Positions 7,535 through 13,500 of a DNA stretch of 13,500 nt are shown piece after piece. Within the stretch, counting starts at the first letter, position 1, and every line of letters starts with the position of its first letter. The stretch covers positions 64,001 to 77,500 of the forward strand of contig MCFG01000211.1 in NCBI GenBank assembly GCA_002104895.1. The letters run 5' to 3'. The notes under the pieces are model-generated. The model was not told the DNA's origin. It made no database searches and was given only the letters and a program-made list of their open reading frames with translations. Source of the DNA: Anaeromyces robustus (taxonomy: Eukaryota > Neocallimastigomycota > Neocallimastigomycetes > Neocallimastigales > Neocallimastigaceae). The translations under genes were made by a program, and so were the position numbers.

Positions 7535-10318
7535 TCAAATACTTATTATGATATTAATGCTATTAAAAAAGAAACTAAGTGGTCTGATGTTAGTGTTCAA
7601 TATATTTCATTTACTCCAAACCATTTATCTTTAATTTCTCAAGGTCCTTTCCCAAATTTAAATAAAACTCTTGATACAAATTATTATTATCCAAGTACAG
7701 CTGGTAAAGGTATTGATATTTATCTTTTAGATGAAGATTATAATAGATATGAAGGAACTGAAGATGAACGTACTATAACATGTGATGCTGTTTTCTCTGG
7801 ACAAAAACCTCACGTTACTAATGATGAAGAAAAAAATAAATGTAGAGCAAATAAAAATATATTTCCAAATCATGGTATAATGACTTCTTCTTTAGCAGGA
7901 GGAACTTTATATGGTGTTGCTAAAAAGGCAAATATTCATATGATTGCAATGGATTACAGTGATGGAAATATATTAAGAAGTTTTGATTACATTTTACAAC
8001 ATGGAAAACCACATAAAACTGTTATTAGTATATCTTTTGGTGATTATGGAGAATATAATAAAGAAGTTGATAATAAACTTGATGAATTAATCAATAAAGG
8101 TTATATTATTTTTACTTCAGCTGGTAATGATGGTACATATAGTTGTGGAAGTAAATCCGATAAAGGTTTTAGACTTTTTCAAGGCTATGGTAAAACTATA
8201 GTTATAGGAGCTGCTACTCAAAATACTAATGGTAATGGATATATGATAATTAGTTATTCAAATTATGGTAATTGTGTTGATCTTTTTGCTCCATGTGATG
8301 GTGTCTGTCCTAATATAGAAGATGGATCTACTACAGATGTAAGAAGAGCAGAAGGAACATCTGCTGCTACACCAATTACTGCAGGTGTTGCTGCTTTAAT
8401 TATGGCAGAACATTCTGAAATTGAATTTAATAATGAATTAATGAGAAAAACATTAATTGAAATGTCTATTAAGAATGCTCTTGTTAACTATAAAATTAAT
8501 GGATTTGATACCCCAAATCGATTTATTAATAATGGTAAACAAAAAATTTATTATCCAAATGAACCAAATAATCTTTATTGTGGAGGAAAATCTTTAAATA
8601 CATGTTCTGATGATGAATGTTGTACTAAAGATGGTGAATGTATTTCTTTTAAAGATTATCCAGGAGATCAATGCTTTATAGAAAATGGATGTCAAAGTGA
8701 ATTTGGATATTGTACAACTAAGGAAAAGTCTGTGGAGGATTGTGAAAAAGAATTAAATGATAATGAGGAATGTATAAATTCTTTATTTATAGAAGAATTT
8801 ATAGGAGAATATTACTATATTAAAGATGATATAAATAATGAAGATATACCTAAATACTGTAAAATTATAAATTCTCAAAAATGTCAAATGTTTTATAATA
8901 ATCAATTTGAAAATCAATCTATTTGTTCCATTGCTAAACAGTATAAAAAGTTTGAATTTATTGATAATTTCAGAATGGAAATGATTGATATTTATAAAAA
9001 AATATGTGATTTTAGTTTTAATGTTGAAGAAGGTGGATCTCATGAGTATGATTGTGGAAATTATATCAATGAAAACTTTAGCAATTGTATTCTGTCAGAT
9101 TTATTCGACATAGATAATAATAACAGCAACAATGATGATGAATTAAAGCAAAATAGTGAATTTGTTCAACAATGTAATAATGTCAAATTAGAAAGATGTC
9201 AAAACTTTTATAAAAATCGAAAAGAAGAAATTCTTAAAAATCCTTCTTGTTCCTATTTATATGAAAATAACGATCCAAGTATTATAGATCTTACAACGGT
9301 ATATGATGAAGATAGGATTGATTTTACTTTTAATAATTATGAAAAATTTAGTGAAAAATGTAAATCTGTACTTGATAAAAATTTAGTATTGGAGAATTGT
9401 AATAGAGAATTAGAAGAGTATAAAGAATGTTTCCTTGATACTAATATTACTAAAAATTCTTCTATTGATAAAATTGCTGAAAATTGTAGTTCCTATTATA
9501 GTGAAAAATGTCTTTTTGTATATCGGGATTATGAGTATTATTTCCCATATTGTATATATGCCCAACAATTTAAGAAAATTGATGAATTAGATAAGCTTCA
9601 AGAAATGGACGAAATTTATAATGATTTGTGTATTGATAATCCTAGTAATGAATTAAAAGAAAAAATTATTTCTGATTGTGAAGAAACTTTATCACCATTA
9701 CAAAATCAATGTTTATTTGAATATTATTCTGGAATGGAAATTGAAGAATTATCACAAAAATGTGAAATATTTGAATCGGAAGAATGTAGTGAAGTCATTA
9801 ACAGTAAATCTTGTAATTTAGCAGAAAAATATAGTCGTGATGATGAAAATAGTTTTATTTCAAAATTTATAACAAAAATTGAAAAAAATAATAATATTTG
9901 TTATGTCATGAATGATGATTCTATTAAACAAGAATATATTGATAACTGTGAAAATACTTTAACTAATATAGAATTTTGTAATTTAACTGAAAAACTTACG
10001 GACGAACAAGATTTAAAATATAAATGTATTAACTTTTTAGAATGTAAAGCCATTTATGATGATCCATTTGGTATTATACCAGATTGTGAAATTGCTACTT
10101 TATTTAAAGACATTGAAATATTTAGTATATCCAGTGAAAATTATAAATATTATGAAGAAAAATGTCTCCCAAATACAGAGAATAATACCCATCCAATAAG
10201 TGTTCATCCTACTACTACACCTATGCCTATGCCTACACCTATAAAAAATAATTCTAAATGTAAAGTTAGTAAAAAAGGTATTAAGAAAGTTATTCATAAA
10301 AAAAAACAAAGTAATTAA
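6926..10318 (+). CDS. Secreted subtilisin-like serine protease (S8, proteinase K-like) with CBM18-type module and five six-Cys repeats
   Basis: This is a single-exon gene of 1130 residues; most proteinase K-like enzymes are about 400-500. The first ATG (A at -3) begins a signal peptide ending near IGIYA (about residue 22). Residues 27-180 look like an I9-type inhibitory propeptide (starting NYLVGIIRKE). A ten-Asn run (194-203) links it to the catalytic domain (about 255-535). Catalytic residues are present: Asp269 (YLLDED), His316 (NHGIM), oxyanion Asn401 (SAGND) and Ser479 (GTSAATP). Family positions around them are altered: DEDY for DTG, HGIM for HGTH, and A for M after the Ser. Next is an eight-Cys hevein/CBM18-like module (552-596, ending GCQSEFGYC), then five six-Cys repeats (606-1080), a Thr/Pro linker (about 1089-1106) and a Lys-rich tail. 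It should act outside the cell or at the wall; the substrate is unknown. Activity is likely but not certain. No intron is needed. Confidence 0.93.
8579..8713 (+). other. CBM18 (hevein-like chitin-binding) module within the subtilase
   Basis: These are residues 552-596. Eight cysteines lie at module positions 1, 9, 14, 15, 21, 32, 38 and 45, including the adjacent CC pair and the closing GCQSEFGYC, the normal order for CBM18. The Trp positions that contact chitin in hevein (CCSQWGWC) read CCTKDGEC here, so both are replaced by acidic residues, and four extra residues separate the Tyr from the next Cys. The fold is probably kept; chitin binding is doubtful. Confidence 0.75.
8741..10165 (+). repeat. 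Five tandem six-cysteine protein repeats in the subtilase C-terminus
   Basis: Cysteines by repeat: R1 606, 616, 645, 653, 667, 694; R2 710, 721, 750, 758, 775, 812; R3 825, 835, 854, 862, 876, 902; R4 918, 929, 946, 954, 963, 992; R5 1008, 1018, 1034, 1040, 1054, 1080. The shared pattern is C-x(9,10)-C-x(15-28)-C-x(5,7)-C-x(8-16)-C-x(25-36)-C. Between Cys there are recurring features: CEKEL/CNREL/CEETL after Cys1, EKC or QKC around Cys3-4, and A-x-x-(F/Y)-K after Cys5. The regularity suggests a disulfide-stabilised helical repeat, perhaps for binding; I do not recognise the family. Confidence 0.88.
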
Positions 10319-10527
10319 TTCTAAAAAATAAAAAAAAATAAAAAAAAAATTAATAGTAATAATTAAATAATTTATTACTACCTAAAAAAAAAAAAAAAGT
10401 ATATAGAAATTAGAAGAAGAAAAAAGAAAAAAAAAATTTTTAAAATCTATTTAAATTTTTTTTTTTTTTAATCATAGATTTATTTATAATTATAACAAAT
10501 TAATAAATATAATAATATAATTAATAT
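10319..10527. other. 3' flank of the subtilase, no gene
   Basis: A-rich sequence with AATAAA-like strings directly after the stop (from about 10327), poly-A runs and a poly-T run near 10458-10470. This is a plausible 3' UTR and polyadenylation region, not precisely placeable. Confidence 0.5.
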
Positions 10528-10727
10528 TAATAATATATATATGAATAATAATATATATATTATTAAACATTAGAAATAAAATATTATTATTATATTTTTA
10601 CTTTTTATTTTTAAAATATATTGATAATAATATATATATGAATAATAATATATATATTATTAAACTTTAGAAATAAAATATTATTATTATATTTTAACTT
10701 TTTATTTTTAAAATATATTGATAAGAA
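10528..10727. repeat. 97-bp tandem duplication
   Basis: Copies start at 10528 and 10625, with only about two or three differences (for example AAACATTAG versus AAACTTTAG). Each contains AATAATATATATAT facing ATATATATATTATT, an AT hairpin. Non-coding. Confidence 0.88.
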
Positions 10728-10809
10728 TTTTGTACAAATTATAAAAAAGTATGTGTTAAACTTAAAACATTTATACATTTTTAATTTGACATTATTATTA
10801 TCTAGTTAT

Positions 10810-10913
10810 TAATAAATAAATAAATAGATAAAAAGTTCTTTTATAAAGAAATAAAAAGTTCTTTTATAAATAAATAAAAAAGTTCTTTTATAAATAAATA
10901 AAAAGTTCTTTTA

Positions 10914-10952
<39 letters not shown>

Positions 10953-11181
10953 ATGAATAAATAAATAAATAAATGAATAAATAAATAAATGAATAAATAA
11001 ATAAATAAATGAATAAATAAATAAATAAATTAATAAATTAATAAATAAACAAATAATAAATAAATAAATAAAAAGTTCTTTTATAAATAAATAAATAAAT
11101 AAATAATAAATAAATAAATAATAAATAAAGAAATAAATAAAAGTTTTTTTATAAAGAAAAAAAATTTCTTTTATAAATATA

Positions 11182-11212
<31 letters not shown>

Positions 11213-11280
11213 AGAAATAAAAAGTTCTTTAATAAATAAATAAATATATAAATAAATAAATAAATAAAAAATTTTTTATA
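10810..11280. repeat. AAAT microsatellite with interspersed AAAAGTTCTTTTATAAA units
   Basis: (AAAT)n dominates. Four close copies of AAAAGTTCTTTTATAAA occur at about 10831-10917, one more at about 11071, and degenerate ones near 11140, 11161 and 11220. The interrupting unit is a partial palindrome (TAAAAAG...CTTTTA). No coding capacity. Confidence 0.9.
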
Positions 11281-11836
11281 GAATAAATAATAGTTTTTTA
11301 AATGTTCAAAAAAAAAAAAAAATTTTTTTTTTTCCGTTTTTATATAATTTTATTATTATTTTAATTTAAAAATGTTAAAAATATTTATTTGTATTATTAT
11401 TGGCTAGTATTAAATTAACATAATAAATTTAATTTATAACAATAATAATATTATCTATTATTTGTTAATATTTTTTTTTTTGATATTTTAATTTTATTTA
11501 TATATACTTTATAGGTATACTCTCAAAATAGGTATTATTATTCATTTGTATTAAAAATAATCACTATAATATAAATAGGAATTAAAGAATTCTTCATAAA
11601 GAAATCTAATAATTCAAAGTCGGCTTGTAATGAACCCTAATAATATCATATAGGAACTGGGAATATAAACTTGTGGTATATCATGTAATACAGGTATATC
11701 CTTATCTAATATGATAATATTTGAAATATATTTGAAATATTTACTATTTCGGAATACTTATCTAAATGTATCATATAATTGAAATATATTTAATTTTACT
11801 CTATATATTAAAAGATCAAAATATTTATATTTTATT
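11281..11836. other. Spacer, no gene recognised
   Basis: AT-rich to about 11500. From about 11510 to 11780 the composition is a little more balanced (for example GTCGGCTTGTAATGAACCC near 11619 and GGAACTGGG near 11653), but every frame is closed at short intervals. Confidence 0.5.
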
Positions 11837-12025
11837 TATGTCGACCAGTTTTTATCTTGATTGTTCAAGCATATCCTTAGCATATATAAATTTTCTGGTT
11901 CGACAATACAACTACCTCAAACACGAACAATTTTTATAAACCAATAGATATTATCGATTTTATTATAATATTAAATACATTTCTCAGACGGTAATATTAA
12001 TAAATATAAATAAATGGTCGACATA
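11837..12025. repeat. Short block bounded by 11-bp inverted repeats TATGTCGACCA / TGGTCGACATA
   Basis: TATGTCGACCA at 11837-11847 is the exact reverse complement of 12015-12025. With TA as a possible target duplication, the ends would be the 9-bp inverted pair TGTCGACCA. The 189-bp block has richer composition than most of the spacer and no ORF. A tiny MITE-like element is possible; part of the match is due to the self-complementary GTCGAC. Confidence 0.4.
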
Positions 12026-12043
12026 GAAAATGTACCATATTTT

Positions 12044-12046
<3 letters not shown>

Positions 12047-12082
<36 letters not shown>

Positions 12083-12420
12083 TGGTTTTCACAGTAATAG
12101 GTTTTTACATTGTGGCAAGGTAGTTACTTCAGGTTAAGTATTTGAGGCGTAGTTACTCAAGCCTTATAAAATATTATTAATATATATATTGAGTAGAACT
12201 AAATCCTAATAATATGGGGTGTGTCTCTCCATTATGGGAGATTTCCATGGTAACTACTGTTCGTATGTGGGACTTGTAAAATGGACTTATTATGAAGTTA
12301 GTGTTATGGGTTTTAAGTAGAAATATAAAATATATGAACATACTAAGAGCAATGACACTGAAGTGGTAAAGCATGGAATTTATTTTTAATTCTGATACAT
12401 TCATGTCATAATACACGATA
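12047..12420. other. 32-nt poly-A followed by an unusually complex non-coding block
   Basis: An uninterrupted A-run (12047-12078) is followed to about 12420 by sequence with clearly more G and C than its surroundings. It includes the CTGTG/CACAG hairpin at 12080-12094 and CTCC/GGAG arms at 12227-12240. On the minus strand 12177-12416 is open (79 residues, containing TVVTMEISHNGETHPILL), but it has no recognisable domain, low composition support and poly-T just beyond. It could be a fragment of a retroelement or an untranslated RNA. Identity unknown. Confidence 0.4.
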
Positions 12421-12483
12421 AATCTATAAAAAAATTAATTTGCAATATTTAATTATTATATATATTAAAATTTATAATATATT

Positions 12484-12703
12484 TTTTATATAATCACATG
12501 TAAATAATTTATTTATGTATTATTAGCATTATTTATGTAAATTTATGTAATCATTATATTTTTATGTTTTATACATTATTTTATGTAAAGTCATGTATTC
12601 ATATGATAATTTCTATTTTATATTTTTACCTAACAATAATTTTAAAAGATATGTTTTTTAAATATATTTAATAAATAAATAAATAAATAGATAAATAAAA
12701 AGA

Positions 12704-12742
<39 letters not shown>

Positions 12743-12870
12743 AACATTATTATTAAAATAAATAAATAAATAGATTAAAAGTCTCAAGGAGCTCTAATAA
12801 TAAAATATTAATAAAATATTAATAAAATATTAATTATTATTATTATTTTTTTAATTTTTTCTTTTTTATA
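12484..12870. repeat. ATTTATGTA-rich stretch, AAAT array and 11-bp AATAAAATATT repeats; no gene
   Basis: ATTTATGTA or close variants recur at about 12511, 12531, 12541 and 12580. (AAAT)n runs from about 12669 to 12742. Three tandem AATAAAATATT units lie near 12799-12831. No coding frame. Confidence 0.75.
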
Positions 12871-12871
12871 A

Positions 12872-13170
12872 AATTTATTGTCTCAAATCTACAAAAAGTT
12901 GGCAAGATTAAGGAATTTCTTAGATATTTTTGTTGAAAAAGATTTAATCGATAATATTAAATGTTTAAGCATTCAACATTTTCAACACTTACCTCTTGGT
13001 AATAAGTTACGTCCTATTCTATGCTTTATTAGATATGGTCAAAACAAGAATAATATCTATTTTATTCTTTATAAGATATGATCGAAACGAGAAAATAACT
13101 CTAATAAATATGTTACCACTTTCTCTTGGTGATTATGCAGCAACTTCAAATATTTCATTATTTTCTTTTT
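12872..13170 (+). pseudogene. Possible decayed coding fragment of unknown family
   Basis: A plus frame is open at 12872-13078 with no ATG start, reading SQIYKKLARLRNFLDIFVEK and on to LPLGNKLRPILCFIRYGQNK, with more protein-like composition than the flanking DNA. The sequence AGATATGGTCAAAACAAGAA (about 13031) recurs diverged as AGATATGATCGAAACGAGAA (about 13073), and CTTACCTCTTGGTAAT (about 12989) resembles ACTTTCTCTTGGTGATT (about 13117). The latter copies lie beyond the stop codon. This looks like a duplicated and broken piece of a gene. No family is recognised, and chance openness cannot be excluded. Confidence 0.3.
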
Positions 13171-13500
13171 AATGTTTATTTATTTATTATCTTTTTTTTG
13201 ATTTTTGTTTACAATTTTTATTGTTTGTATAATTATATTTTATTTTATAAAGTTTTTTTTTTTTTAATTTTTTTACTACAAATTTTCAATAGTCTTGTAT
13301 AAAAAGTATCTTTTTTTTAAAAAAAAAAAAAAAGAAAAAGGAAAATTATTATATATTATATTTATTATATATACATATTCTCAATTTAAAAAAATAAAAA
13401 TTAAATAATTATATAATTAATTGAAAAAAAAGTTAATTTATTATATTTAACATTTTTCATATAAATTCTAAATTGCCAAAAAAAAAAAAAAAAAAAAAAA
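13171..13500. other. AT-rich end of window, no gene
   Basis: T-runs, A-runs and TATATA stretches only; the window ends in a 22-nt A-run. Nothing else is visible. Confidence 0.6.

Noticed and set aside
8783-9043. Minus-strand open frame inside the protease gene
   Set aside because: Shadow of the real plus-strand gene; low-complexity product without homology.
10100-10309. Minus-strand open frame over the end of the protease gene
   Set aside because: Antisense shadow of the Thr/Pro linker and Lys tail.
11897-11907. Pol III B-box-like string GGTTCGACAAT (tRNA or SINE)
   Set aside because: Only a partial match to the B-box consensus, with no A-box partner or cloverleaf fold found around it.
12177-12416. 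Minus-strand 79-residue frame as a gene
   Set aside because: No recognised domain, no supporting promoter or 3' context and only modest length; kept only as part of an unexplained block.

Overview
The window looks like nuclear DNA from an anaerobic gut fungus (Neocallimastigomycota). The reasons are the extreme A+T content between genes, long A/T homopolymers, AAT and AAAT microsatellites, short GT-AG introns, and a protein set typical of that phylum: a secreted CotH-family protein and a secreted subtilase carrying a hevein-type (CBM18) module. The species is not identifiable from the sequence, and assignment to the phylum is inference. A bacterial origin is excluded by the introns.

Layout. 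1-882: (AAT)n-rich, no gene. 939-2952: a three-exon, plus-strand gene for a 562-residue secreted CotH-type protein with a Ser/Asp/Glu then Lys-rich tail. 2953-4586: AT-rich spacer containing a 75-bp relic (3605-3679) of a gene like the subtilase further downstream. 4587-4741: a perfect 64-bp inverted repeat with a 27-nt loop. 4834-6380: a repeat island with facing clusters of TTGCATTTCGCAATG-type repeats that enclose AT minisatellites, possibly a non-autonomous transposable element. 6926-10318: a single-exon, plus-strand gene for a 1130-residue secreted subtilisin-like protease. 10319-13500: no intact gene, only tandem duplications, AAAT arrays, a small element-like inverted repeat pair, and two patches of higher-complexity sequence that look like decayed or unknown material.

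Gene relationships. Both proteins have signal peptides and should enter the secretory pathway. They lie on the same strand about 4 kb apart with separate AT-rich promoter regions, so nothing shows that they act together. Neither carries a visible fungal dockerin.

Most interesting points: (1) the subtilase C-terminus holds five consecutive copies of a six-cysteine repeat (30 Cys, residues 606-1080) that I do not recognise; (2) a broken piece of that same repeat sits in the upstream spacer, showing a wider and turning-over gene family; (3) the CotH protein carries a serine/lysine tail resembling the kind of sequence CotH kinases phosphorylate; (4) the repeat island and the perfect palindrome look like mobile or hairpin-forming DNA.
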